Notes under the pieces: model-generated
Databases searched by the model: none
Told to the model about the DNA's origin: nothing
The model's input: the letters and a program-made list of their open reading frames with translations, nothing else
Program-made: the position numbers and the translations under genes
Shown: in pieces, positions 10,443 to 20,814 of the stretch
Position numbering within the stretch: the stretch's first letter is position 1
Layout of the letters: each line of letters starts with the position of its first letter
DNA from: Glaciozyma antarctica PI12
Taxonomy: Eukaryota; Basidiomycota; Microbotryomycetes; Kriegeriales; Camptobasidiaceae
Length of the DNA stretch: 33,294 nt
Assembly: GCA_002917775.1 (NCBI GenBank)
Contig: KZ627155.1
Span: 994,716 to 1,028,009 of the forward strand
Direction of reading: 5' to 3'

Positions 10443-11687
10443 GGGCCTTGCTGTTGAGAGTACCGATCCGGCGCCGAAGGTGCTTCCGCTTGCGAATCTC
10501 CGCGACTCGAGATCTCTCCCGCCTTCGGGTCTTCAACGACGGCTCCAGCGTCCGAAGATGGAGTCGACGATACGGGAAGTGGAGTGGCGAGGTCGATCGG
10601 TAGGAGATGAGGAGGGGGGCCGGGAACGAGGCTGGGCGAGATCCGTCGTTGCGAACCGTCAAAGCTGGGAGGTTGCGCCGCAAGGATGACTGGGGAAGAG
10701 GAGGAAGAGAGGGAGTATGGAGAGGTCGAGTTGGACTGAGGGACGCGATTGGTGACGGGGAAGGGAGAGTTCGTTGGGATGGGTGGGCCGAGGTGCGGGT
10801 CCTGCATCGACGCTTGCCACGGCGGGAGAGGGTACTGGAGGACTGGAGGCTGCTGATAGTTCTGACCTTGCTGCTGCATGGCTGTCTGACGATTCGCTTC
10901 GGCGATGGCGATGGCTCCAGTGGGGTCCGAGGTGTCGGGACGAACGTCGAGAGTGCGAGTTTGCCCTGCGAAGATGCAAACATTAGCGAGCTCAACCAAG
11001 AGGTCCGTAGCTAATCTTACAGCTATAGCCATTGTAGACCTGCGGTATCGACAGATCAGCTCAATTCGCTCTCCTCCCAAGAAAGAGGAAAGCCTCACCT
11101 CAATCGCCTTATACGCGTCTTCCGCCCGCGCAAACAAGACCACGCCAAATCCTCGACTCCTTCCATCAAGCGGAGTAAGAGCTACGTCGGCCTGCGAATA
11201 AGGAAGCGTCAGGACCAAGCTGCGTACAGCGCAGGTTCAGCAACTCACCCTCAAGACCGTACCGCACTTCCTCATGAGGTCCTTCTGCATCCCTCCTTCG
11301 TTAGCTTCCCGCAATTCAGAGCTACGCCTGCTGTGTGACGCACCAAGTCTTGCCAGCGAACTCGGTACGGAAGGTTGGCAACGTGCAGCTGCATCCTCGA
11401 GTCCGACGGAGCAGCCGATGCGCCTCCTCCATTCAAAGATCGCCCGTTTGGAGGAAAAGGTGGCGCGTAAGGTGAGCCCTGCTGCGGCGGAGGGTAGTTG
11501 GGCGGGAAGGGGTAAGGTGAAGGGCGAGGGAGAGAGTAGAGGAGGTCGGTGGGAGGAAAGGTCGAGTCGGACGCCGAGGAGTCTGCTCCAAACGACGGCT
11601 TACAGCGAAGCAAGGATGAGTAAGGCAGCGGTGGAAGAGGGAGAGCTCACTTACACCTTGCGGCTGGTCTAAAGTCGTTGGTGGCAT
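8501..11687 (-). CDS. Poly-Q RNA-binding protein with two RRM domains
   Basis: Eleven exons (11657-11687, 11344-11582, 11249-11284, 11099-11191, 11021-11039, 10166-10965, 10045-10107, 9916-9985, 9767-9863, 9150-9712, 8501-9090) sum to 2601 nt, an exact 866 codons plus stop. RRM1 (about residues 75-150): LHVANLPYRVRWQDL, KDLMRKCGTVLRADVAL, RSRGFGVVLFARAEDAYKAI, YNGYSWQTRTLDV. RRM2 (about 415-490): HIFVGNLPFNCQWQELK, RSAGAVLRADIAQG, GRSRGFGSVLFSSPADAE, MFNGYDYNGRALKV. RNP1 (RGFGxVLF) is present in both. A Ser/Pro-rich linker and a long glutamine/histidine run separate them; the C-terminal tail is Pro/Ser-rich then Arg/Gly-rich. Such tandem RRMs occur in Gbp2/Hrb1- and hnRNP M-like mRNA-binding proteins of fungi, so a role in mRNA export, stability or localisation is likely but unproven. 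Exon 5 is only 19 nt. It shares a 272-bp divergent promoter region with the uS5m gene. Confidence 0.85.
10303..10442. repeat. CTG/CAG repeat coding for poly-glutamine
   Basis: Interrupted (CTG)n on the plus strand, read on the minus strand as CAG/CAA glutamine codons broken by His (GGTG), one Phe and one Leu. The longest pure stretch is about 10 units near 10412-10442. It encodes the Q/H-rich linker between the two RRMs of the RNA-binding protein. Such tracts vary in length between strains and often drive condensation of RNA-binding proteins. Confidence 0.85.
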
Positions 11688-11959
11688 CAAAGTGGAGACA
11701 GTTTGGCGGAGAAACCTCGGAGGAGGACTGAGGGGAGCGCGGTGGGGAGGAAGGGTGAGAGTGACTGATGGCGAAGGATCCCTGCGCCCGAGGTTCCCCT
11801 TGATATCTTGCTGAGCTGACTAGTTGATCCCCCGACTGAACACCCAAGCCACAGCACAGGAGAAGAAGGGAGGAGGGAGAGCTCTCGTCAGCGGCGCACT
11901 GAGGTCGTCCTCACCTTTGACGCGGTGGCCTCCTTCTCCCTCTCCACTTCGCCCTCAAG
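11688..11959. promoter_or_regulatory. Divergent intergenic region, RRM protein / uS5m
   Basis: 272 bp between two divergent start codons. It is pyrimidine-rich toward both genes (for example GCCTCCTTCTCCCTCTCC at 11929-11946 before the uS5m ATG). No TATA box or recognised operator is seen. Confidence 0.4.
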
Positions 11960-13072
11960 ATGATGCCTAGGACGAGGTTGTTATCGCTTGCTACAAGGGC
12001 AGCAGGCCAGTCTGCCATCTCCGCCAGGCCATTCACTCCAATCCACTCCTCCTTCCGACAACTGTCCTCGTCCCTCCCCGCATCGTCAACTCCGACTCCC
12101 ACCTCCAAACCAGCACCCCGAGAACGCAGGGCCGACCTCGACTCTCGCGAGCTTCGTTACCTTCAATCCGTCACCGATCTCGCCGCGTTTGATCCCATCC
12201 TCGACTTGCACCCGACCAAGCAGTTTTCGCCTCCCTTCTCCGGCTCCCAACGCCATCCTTCCTCCATCGTCCTCATCAACGACGAGCCCTCCAATGCAGG
12301 CTGGAAGCAAAAGCCTCCGCCTACGGAGCTCATCGATGGCCTGCCCGGAGAGGACGACTCGGTCGCCCACCTCGCCAGCATCACCGACCTCTCCCCCGGC
12401 GAGATTCGAGGTCTCTTTCGCTTCCCGCTCGTCGTCAAGCGCGTCGTGACGATGAAGAGCAAGGGGAAAATGCCGAGCATGTACAGCCTGGTCGTCGTTG
12501 GGAACGGCAAGGGACTCGTCGGAGTCGGAGAGGGCAAGGACGAGACGGCGAACAAGGCCGTGAGCAAGGCGTTCAACCAGGCGGTTAGGAGCATGGATTA
12601 CGTCGAGCGCTACGAGGACAGGACGGTGTGGGGTACGATGGAGAGCAACTTTGGCTCCTGCAAGATCCAGATGCGATCAAGACCTCCAGGTGAGCGTTTA
12701 CCTACCTCGAGTCGGGAGCTTGGGAGCTGACTCGGGCGCGCGACTCTCAGGATTCGGCCTTCGCGTCAACCACTACATTCACCAGGTCGCCAAGGCTGCA
12801 GGGATCTCGGACTTGAGCGCCAAAGTCTACGGCTCGCGCAACGGGACGAGGGTCATCAAGCTCGCCGTCAGCATGCTCCACGGAGGCTCTCCCGCTCTCG
12901 GTAAGATTATGGATGCTGTGATACCCTGTCGCAGTACTGAGCTGGTCGGCTTCTCTTCGCAGACATGGGATCGTTCGGAGTGAAGGGTCAGCGGAAGAAC
13001 AAGAAGGTCGCGGGAATGGAGAGTGCGGAGGAAGTGGGACGTGCAAGGGGGCGGAGAGCTATCGCAGCCTGA
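11960..13072 (+). CDS. MRPS5: Mitochondrial small-subunit ribosomal protein uS5m
   Basis: Component of the mitochondrial 28S/37S ribosomal subunit near the decoding and mRNA-entry sites. Three exons, 11960-12689, 12751-12900 and 12963-13072, total 990 nt and give 329 aa in one frame. The first 40 or so residues are Arg/Ser/Ala-rich without acids (MMPRTRLLSLATRAAGQSA), a typical mitochondrial presequence. The double-stranded-RNA-binding-like N domain of S5 follows: VVKRVVTMKSKGKMPSMYSL, VVVGNGKGLVGVGEGK, then AVSKAFNQAV. The C domain has RPPGFGLRVNHYIHQVAKAAG, ISDLSAKVYGSRN and TRVIKLAVSMLHGG. The start has two adjacent ATGs; I chose the first. The tail is Lys/Arg-rich. It precedes AIP1 by 157 bp on the same strand but the two are not functionally linked. 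Assignment is strong. Confidence 0.92.
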
Positions 13073-13229
13073 AACTAAGTGGGTTAACAACGCGTCCTAG
13101 TCGTGGCCGTATCGCGTCGGGCGGGTTGAGTTTGGTCGCGAAGACGCGAAGACGGACTCGCGCCTGCTGGCACCGCTGCTCCCTCCCTCCCTTCTCTCCC
13201 TTCCACCTTATCTTTTCTCCGACTTCAGC

Positions 13230-15673
13230 ATGAGCATCGAACAAGTCTCCCAGTGGGTACCCGCACCCTCTACCACGCGCGGCAGCTCCACCAAGCTCGG
13301 AGCATCCCCAGGTAACCTCCTCTCCTGTCTCGTCGTCCCCGCCCCAAGCCAAGCTGACCCTCCCGCTAGATGGCAGCTCAATCTCTTACGGCGCTGGGCG
13401 CTCAGCCATCATCAGGTCGTTGGGAGAAGGGCCCTCAACAATGTTCGGTCATGCAGCGGTTCGTCGTCATCAGTCGGAGGAGGAGCTCAGGAGGGGGGAG
13501 GGGCTGATCTCTCTCCATTACAGGCGGTGACTGTAGCCAAGATCTCTCCTACGGGACAGTACTGCGCGAGTGGAGATGGTGCGTAGGCGCAGTGTCCTAC
13601 CGGCAGCGCTGACGAGCTCACAGCCGGGGGGACGATCCGCATCTGGGACACGCTCAACCAGAGCGTCAAGCTCGAGTCGAAACCTCTTGCACGCATCACC
13701 GACTGTGCATTTGATGGAGAGGGGAAGGTGCGCGAGGCTGTGGCGGAGGAGTTTACAGCGGAGCTGACGTCGCAAGGCAGCGAATCGTCGTGGTTGGAGA
13801 AGGGAGGGAGAGGTTCGGAGCTGTGAGTACCCTGCCTGATGCTGGACGCTCACTAGCTGATCAACTCCTCGGCAGACATTCTCGCTGGACACTGGCGCCT
13901 CGATTGGGGAGATCAGCGGTCACGCAAAGACGATCAACGCTGTCGCTATGCGTCCCTCTCGCCCGTTCCGTGCAGTGTCCGTCCTTTTCGCGTTTCAAAG
14001 AGCTTCGAGGACTGACTCTTACATACTCAGCACCGCCTCCGACGACTTCTCCGTCTGCCTTCTCAACGGCGTCCCCTTCAAATTCGCGTCGCAGAGCCGA
14101 TTACACTCGCGTTTCGTTCAAGCCGTCGATGTGCGCTCCCACCTTCTCCTCAGCTCGTTCCATTCTGAAACTGCCAACACAGTACTCGCGCACTGGTGCC
14201 CTCTTCGTATCGGCAGGAAGCGATGGACAAGCATTCCTCTACGATGGCCTTTCCGGCGAGGAATTGGGAGCTTTCAACTCGGATTCCGGCGCGAACGCGC
14301 ACAAGGTTGGCCTCCGCATCTTCCTCAAGGTCCAAAACTAACCGAGTGACTTATACAGGGTACCATCTTCGCTGCTTCTTTCTCGGCCGACTCCAAGACT
14401 CTCGTCACCTCCTCCGCTGACGCTACGTGCAAGCTGTGGGACGTGGAGACTCGGACGATCGTTCAGTGCGTTCTTCACTGCCAATCGAAACTTGCAGTGC
14501 TAACGCCTTTTTAGGACGTGGCAGTTTGAGGGCAACTCTCTCCAGAGCCAGCAAGTGGGAAACGTGTGGGCAGGCGACCGCATCGTCTCGCTGGGGTTCT
14601 CTGGAGTCCTGAACGTGCTAGATCCGAGGTCGACCACGCCCCCGAGTACACTCTTCGGTCGTTCGTCATTTCTTCCCTCGCTCCCTGCACCTTCTTTCCT
14701 AACCACCTCGTCCGCTTCCTGCAGACCAAGCAGGGATTACCGCCCTCGCTCAATCGACGGCGTCCCAAACGTTCTTCAGCGGCGACTCGTCCGGCTGCAT
14801 TCGGTCGTTCCCGTCGGAAGGCGTATGCGGAGAAGTCAAGGGTGCTGGCCACACTGGGCTCGTCGTCGATATCGTTCCTGTCGGAAGCAGTGGTGCCCTC
14901 GCTTCAACTTCGTTCGACGATTCGCTCAAGCTTCTCGACGAGAGCACTGGGTTCGAGTGCGCCTTTCGCACCTTGCTGCTTCGACCTCCGCTGACCCTCG
15001 GAACAGGTCCTCCTCCCTTTCGACGGGATCCGTGCCGAAGGGCTTGTCCTCAACTCCTCAAGGTCGTCTCGCCCTCGCCACGGCAAACGACGTCCAGATC
15101 ATCGAGAATGGCGCCAAGGTCGCTACCCTCCCCGTCACCTGCACGCCTACCTGCGTTGCGATCTCACTCGCTGGTGCCATCGTCGCTGTTGGCGCCGAGG
15201 ACCTCAAGGTCCACCTTTACGACTCGAAGGACCAGAACCTCGCCCTCCTCGGGAGCTGGGAGCTTCGAAACCCCGCCACAGCCATGGCCTTCTCCCCCGA
15301 CGACTCGGTACGGCCTCCTACATTCATATCTCGCTCTCGACTGAATCCTTGCCGTTTGCAGAAACTCGCTGTCGGCGACTCGACGGGCAAGGTCCTCCTG
15401 TACGACGTCGAGACTCGGGCGTTGCTCCTTTCCAGATGGGTACACCAGACGGGCCGCGTCCAGGTCGTTCGCTGGAACTCTCAAGGAACGCACTTGGCAG
15501 CGGGCAGCTTGGACGAGTCGATTCGGGTCTACTGTCTCGCAAAGCCTGGAGACGTCGCGAGCGCGAAGAACGCACATCGCGGGGGAGTCGCGACTTTGTT
15601 GTGGGCGGGAGAGGGCGTACTTGTGTCGGGCGGAGCAGATGGCGCGCTGAAGAGGTTCGAGGTCAAGCTGTAG
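13230..15673 (+). CDS. AIP1: Actin-interacting protein 1 (AIP1/WDR1), WD40 repeats
   Basis: Cofactor of cofilin that promotes disassembly and caps barbed ends of actin filaments; acts in cortical patches. Thirteen exons (first 13230-13311, last 15362-15673) sum to 1791 nt, 596 aa, close to the usual 600 of the family. The N-terminus has the AIP1 pattern: a Gly/Ser-rich lead, SISYGAGRSAIIRSL, STMFGHA, then VAKISPTGQYCASGD. WD-type repeats follow throughout, e.g. GTIRIWDT, GEISGHAKTINAVAMRPSRP, SDDFSVCLLNG, VSAGSDGQAFLYDGLSGEE, SADATCKLWDVETR, GHTGLVVDIVPV, ASTSFDDSLKLLDES and ENGAKVATLPV; the last is AGSLDESIRVYCLAKPG. Two seven-bladed propellers are expected. A CT-rich tract lies just before the ATG (13186-13206). 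No frame problem in any exon junction. The gene converges on symplekin with 219 bp between stops. Confidence 0.93.
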
Positions 15674-15892
15674 AGACGGATGAATGCGAACGTGCTTGCT
15701 ATTTACGACGACGACGCTACGGGCTCAGCAAGACCTTCTCCCCCTTCTTCTCCCCCGGCGATCCCCGCTCCTTCCACTGGAGGTTCCTCCGAATCCGAGT
15801 CTCCCAGTACTTCCAGGAGTTCAGAGTTGCGCGCCTTGTTTCCGCCAGCCTCTGCGACGCATGTCAGCAACGCACTTGCACATAGCCCTTAG

Positions 15893-18800
15893 CTACGCAC
15901 TCTGCTTGACCCAATCTCGCAGCGGAGACCGCAGCGTTGGCTGCTTCGCGACAACATCTCTGAGCTGCTCGTCGGGGAGCTGCAACAGCGCCGCGAACGA
16001 ATGCGGTGCGACGACCTTGGCGCAGCGGATGAAGCCCTCCCAGAGCGGTGCTGTCGTCCAGACCTTCTTCGCGATTAGGCGAGAGAGAAGCGTCGTAGAA
16101 ACGAAAGGTTGCAGCGACTTGTACGTCGTGACCGCTTGAATGACCTGAGAGTTCGTCAGCTCTAGAGTTGGCGACGAGAGGACGTAGGAAGGACTGACAG
16201 TTCGCAAGAACAGCACGGGAAGCACGGGCTCATCGACCACTTGCTGCATGAAGGCGGCGAGGACCTCGGGGCGGAAGGCGTCGGGCATCGAAAAGCAAAT
16301 GGCGACAGCTGAAAAGGATCATTTAGAAGTCAGCGGGTTGGACAACGGATAGACTGATACGCGCGCACCTTCGATCGTGTTCTTCAAGCCCACTTCCTTC
16401 TCGGAGCGATGGAGCAAGGTCATCAGCTCCACCGGCGTCAGGAGCTCGTTCTTCCGACTGAAGCTCTGCGACGGAGTGGCAAGGACGGATAAGAACGCCG
16501 AGCGAACGATTGCCTTCTCCTGAGGCGTATTGTTGAGCAGGGAGACGATTCGAGGGAGGTACTTGACGATTTCGGCCTGCAATCGGAGACTTAGCTCCGC
16601 GCTGGTGAATCAGTTCGACCAACAAACCTTGCCACAGTCTCCGATGATCCAGAGGTAGAAGTGTGGGTTGAGTTCTCGCTGAGTCGCGAGTACCTTGACG
16701 CTAGCGATGAGGGGAGCGGAGAGGCGGCCTTTGTCGACGAGAAGGCTCAGAACGCAGAGCGCGAGAGGCTGGGATCCGGCTGGGCACACTTCGATGATGC
16801 GGGCTACGTCGGCGTGTTTGGTGCCTAACGAGCGAATGACGGGAGTAATGAGGGGTAGGAGAAACTCCTGTGCGAGCGGTTGTAGCCGAGGGTAGGCGTC
16901 GAAAAGGCTGCAAGGCAAATTACGTCTTAGGGCGCGCTGGCGACGGGACAGAGGGATTACTCACTGGTCGAGCAGCTCGGGACACTTGACGCAAAGCGCC
17001 AGCAGCAGCTCGACGTGCTGGACGACTTGCGCAAGCGTCGAAGCCGGAGGTAGTCGATCGACAACCAGACCGTTCTTGACCAGTGCGTAGGGAAGAACGG
17101 GCTCCACCGCGACCTTGATATCGACTTCGCCCACTTCGCCATCCGCTACCGCAAGATCCTCATCGGAGGGTGGAGCTACCGGAGGAGGAGCGACCTCTAG
17201 ACGCAACAGCAGGCAGAGGGCGAACGCCGTAACGCCTTCGCCCAGAGGCTTCGAATCCGGTACCCATCGCTTGACGGTGTTGATGGCGGCGTTGCGAGTG
17301 AGTCGATCTGCGAAGGGGAGTGAGACTCGAGAGCGACGAGCGAATGCAGGTAGCCGTACCCGAATGAGTCGTCAGAGCGAGCAGAACGTCGAGCGCCTCG
17401 CGGCGGACGACCGGTCGCAACGTTGCCAGATCGCGCAGAGCGGAGAAGCCGAGCTGAACTCTATGGGTTGAGTGAAGATCAGATCAGCTCGTCGTTGAAA
17501 AAAGGCTGAGCACTGACTGGTCAGGGTTGGTGCACATCTCGCCGAGGCGGCTGATCTCGTCGCTGGGAACCTCGGGCAGATCGACCATGAACTGCGAAAA
17601 CGACTTGTCCTTGTTCGACGAAAACTCGAGGATATGCTCAAGAAGGCGTCGAAGCCATCGGTCGTAAGGTCGCGCGAGACCAGGCTGTTCGAGGGAAGAC
17701 CCGGTCAGCTTTCGGAGGAGGCGGTCAGGGCCACGCCGGCGTACCGTGATGTTGTTCGCGGTCTTGATGACGCCCTCGACGAACCACTCCTCGTTCAACC
17801 AAAGCCTCGCAAACTCCATTCTGAAAAGTCAATGAGTCAATAAGGAAAGCAACGACGCAGCGAGAGAAGGCGGACGGACCTGGATTGAAGGTCTGCAACC
17901 ACGAAGTCGAACATGATGCGACGCAGCGACTCTTGCCGATCGATAGCAGTCTCGTCGCCGCCTTCTTCATCCGCGTTGAGTCCACGAGTGATGAGGCGGG
18001 AGACGAGAGGAGCCCAGATCGTTGGCGCGGCGCCGTTGCTCCCGGCGATGCAGATTCGACGCAGAGCCGACTCGATCATGGCCGTTTTTGCGGTGGCGGA
18101 AAGGAGCTGGGGAGCAACGAGGTCGGCGCTAATGTCGGCTAAGTCGAGCTCGAATCCGACGCCTTGAGCTCCGGCGTCGTCAGCTTCCTCGTCCATCTGC
18201 ATTCGTTCCTGTTAGAAAGCCCGGCCACGAAGGGCATAAGCGGGATCGAGACTACTCACGTTGGCGTCAACCGGAGGCATTACGGCCTTGAGATCGAGCT
18301 CTTCGTCTCCCAGGTCCATCTGGAGGGGATCGAGGGGTTCCGACTTGACCGGGGCGTAGGTGGGGACGGGAGTGGCGACGATAGGAGCGACAGCTACTGG
18401 AGGAAGAGCAGTGGCTTCGGAGTCAGGAAGATTCCGCCGCGCATCCTGAGAGAAGGACGTAGTGTCAGTTCGGTTGTCGAGATCGGGAAGTGAATCACGC
18501 ACGGTGATCGCCTGCGCAAGGGTTTCGGGACCCAGAGCCTGAAAGCTGGCGATGATGAGGTCGACGGCGAGTTGGAGAGGAAGAGAGGTCACGTCAAAGG
18601 TGGCCAGAGCGTTCTCGCGGCCTCGCCGAGCGCCTGCGTCAACCAAAGCCGCGACAGTGTCGACCTCAGGGTCCAGCCGGCGCCGCTTGGCCGAGTTCGA
18701 GAGATCGTCCGATATCGACTGCCGTTTCCGGCTCGCTTCCTGGTCCCGTTGGTGCCCCGCGTCGACTGCAGCCTGCTCCATCCGTGCGGCCTGTCTCCCG

Positions 18801-20016
18801 AGGAACTGAGTGACCTGTGCGGCGAAGGCGTTGGCGTGTGCAGTCCTAGTAGGTTACGGCACCAGGTCAGTCAACTCTTCGTGGGAGAGACGCAAGAAGA
18901 GCTACCCACTTGAGTAGATGCGTGAGGGATATCCGGATGGTCTTCTCGACGCTCCGAACCTGCGTGTTCGACTGACCAGCGAGGGCAGCGGGCGTCCAGT
19001 TGCTGAGAGCGGTGATGATGAGGTTGGCGAATGCTGGGCGTGTCTTTACAAGGTTGCTGAGAGTGAGAGCGACGGCAGAGATGATGTCGGGGGTAGGGGA
19101 GGTGAAGAGCGTCGTGATGGCTTCCTCGAGGAGCTTGTTCGCCTCGTCCTCGAGGACACCGATTCGGAGGAATGGATGACTGGCTCGGCACAGGGATAGG
19201 TTTGGTTCTGCTGTTCGCTGTAACTGAAGGGGAATAGGCCAGTCAGCTCTCCCTCCAGCCCTGCAGCGCTGCCCGTTCGCAAGGACGCACCCGAGGATCC
19301 GCGCTCCCTTTCGTCTGAGTCTGAATGATCCGCTGGAGAACCTTGACCGCAACGAGCTTGCTTCCCACGGCTCCCAGTCGATAAAGTTGCAGCGCAGAGC
19401 TCTTGAGCGTGACGACCTTGGCCCAAAGTTGTTGATCCGCTCCAGCGCAGCTGTTTTGATCCATCCGAGCTCAGCCGCGCCCCCCCACAGAACGTCCAAG
19501 CTAGGAGAACGCACACGTTCTTGAAGAGAAGCGGGTAGATGCTAGCAAAGCACTGGAGTCCCGCCTTCTGGAGCTGAACGTCGGGAGTGCTGAGGAGATG
19601 GGTGATGGCGTCGAGAGAGTTACGCGCGACTGGTCAACAAGGCGGAATTAGCTCTGGGCACCGAGGAACAGTCTCTTCCTAATACGCACGAGTAGCCTTG
19701 TCGTCTGAGCTGAGCAAAGGACGGCAGAGCGCGGTCTGCATGAGATCTGCTGCCCATCTCGCTACGGGAGGCGTTGCTCGTCCATCGCATATGAGTGCCG
19801 TGATATTAGGATAGAGGACCTGTAGTTTCGAGGGTTAGCAAGGCTTGCGGTGCTCTTGGGGGAATCAGGACTGACGGAGAATGCGGCTGGGTGAGCTTCG
19901 AGCGCGGCAGTGACTCTGGCGAGCGCGAGAGGATCTGGGACTGCGACAGCTCCAGCGAACTGCTGCTTGAGAGCCGTCAAGTCTGTCGGAGGTTGATAAG
20001 CTGAAGTTGAAGCCAT
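15893..20016 (-). CDS. PTA1: Symplekin/Pta1, scaffold of mRNA 3'-end cleavage and polyadenylation factor
   Basis: Symplekin (yeast Pta1) is the nuclear scaffold joining cleavage, polyadenylation and phosphatase modules of CPF/CPSF. The N-terminal HEAT-like domain (DUF3453) shows LYPNITALICDGRATPP, ARNSLDAITHLLSTPDVQLQ, ASIYPLLF, LWAKVVTLKSSALQLY, and SHPFLRIGVLEDEANKLLEE, which matches the HPF(x)nLE(x)EA block of the family. Then AHANAFAAQVTQFLGRQAAR leads to a basic NLS-like stretch (AKRRRLDPEVD). The C-terminal half has the symplekin C domain: VKRWVPDSKPLGEG, VVQHVELLLALCVKCPELL, LFDAYPRLQPLAQEFLLPL, VARIIEVCPAGSQPLAL and NPHFYLWIIGDC, ending in the AVTTYKSLQPFVSTTLLSRL / VWTTAPLWEGFIRCAK block. 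At least thirteen short introns. The ATG at 20016 opens MASTSAYQPPTDLTALK. I found no frame break joining exons by eye. Divergent from VMA10 across 86 bp. Confidence 0.9.
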
Positions 20017-20102
20017 CGGGCTGTGGGGGGAGAAGGGGAGGGAGCAACAGCAGCTCGCGCTCTCGTCTCCCTTGTCTCCTCCCACTTCCGCTTCTCGAAC
20101 GA
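20017..20102. promoter_or_regulatory. 86-bp divergent promoter, PTA1 / VMA10
   Basis: Very short shared upstream region, purine-rich next to PTA1 and pyrimidine-rich next to VMA10 (TCTCGTCTCCCTTGTCTCCT). No TATA box is seen. Both transcripts must initiate within or very near it, so the leaders are short. Confidence 0.5.
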
Positions 20103-20728
20103 ATGGTAACTGACGCTTTCTCCTGACCCTCTCAAGCAGTCACTAACCTTACCGCCACTCCCCCCCCTCAGGCTCAGAACTGTGCGCCTCTCGTCAGTCC
20201 CCGCCCTTGATGACCCTCTGACGCCTTCCCTCACAGCTCAAGGCATTCAGACCCTCCTCGACGCTGAGAAGGAGGCTTCCAAGATCGTTGCAAAGGCAAG
20301 GGAGTGTGCGTATCCGTCTCCATCTTATACCCTGGGCCCAGCTGACTCCTATCGACCCCCCCCCCCCCCCTTGTCTGTCGCCAGACCGCAACCAGCGCAT
20401 CAAGGACGCTCGGGGAGAGGCCAGCAAGGAGATTGAAGAACTCAAGGCGAAGAAGGACGCCGAGTTCAAGGAGTTTGAGCGCCAGGTGCGTCTCAGGAGG
20501 GCTTACGTCCGCGAGAGGGAAGCTGACGATTAGGACTTGTCCGCCGCCCTGCAGCACTCTGGCGACAGCTCCACCTCCCGGAGCGAAGTCGACAAGTCAA
20601 CTGAGGACAAGCTCGCTCAGATCAACTCCTCATTTGAGCAACACCGCGACGAGGTCGTGGCTCAGCTCCTCGAGCGCGTCGTCCAGGTTCAGCCCACGCT
20701 CCACCGCAACCTGAAGGCGACCACATGA
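20103..20728 (+). CDS. VMA10: V-type H+-ATPase subunit G (Vma10)
   Basis: Subunit G forms the peripheral stalk with subunit E, tying the V1 catalytic head to the V0 membrane ring of the vacuolar proton pump. Five exons: 20103-20105 (the ATG alone), 20172-20181 (10 nt), 20237-20305, 20385-20485, 20534-20728; total 378 nt, 125 aa. The N-terminus after splicing, M-AQNS-QGIQTLLDAEKEASK, matches the GIxTLLxAEKEA signature of Vma10; YRNQRIKDARGEASKEIEEL and KKDAEFKEFERQ follow as one long charged helix. The C-terminal half (SSFEQHRDEVVAQLLERVVQ) is the conserved end. Length fits the family (about 115-125). Odd: two tiny 5' exons and a run of 15 C residues (20356-20370) as the pyrimidine tract of intron 3. 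Start choice depends on the ATG|GTAACT splice, which is well supported because the joined sequence restores the conserved N-terminus. Confidence 0.9.
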
Positions 20729-20814
20729 ACGGACTTTGGAGCGTGATGGAGCACAGGGACTTTGCGAATGTATGAACCGGCGTTTGAACGAGCACTGAAT
20801 TGCCAGGACGACTC

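Noticed and set aside
10169-10689. Plus-strand poly-Leu and poly-Ala open frames
   Set aside because: They are the antisense and shifted readings of the CAG repeat in the RRM gene.
15893-20016. Long plus-strand frames across symplekin
   Set aside because: They are shadows of a GC-rich coding strand and match no family.
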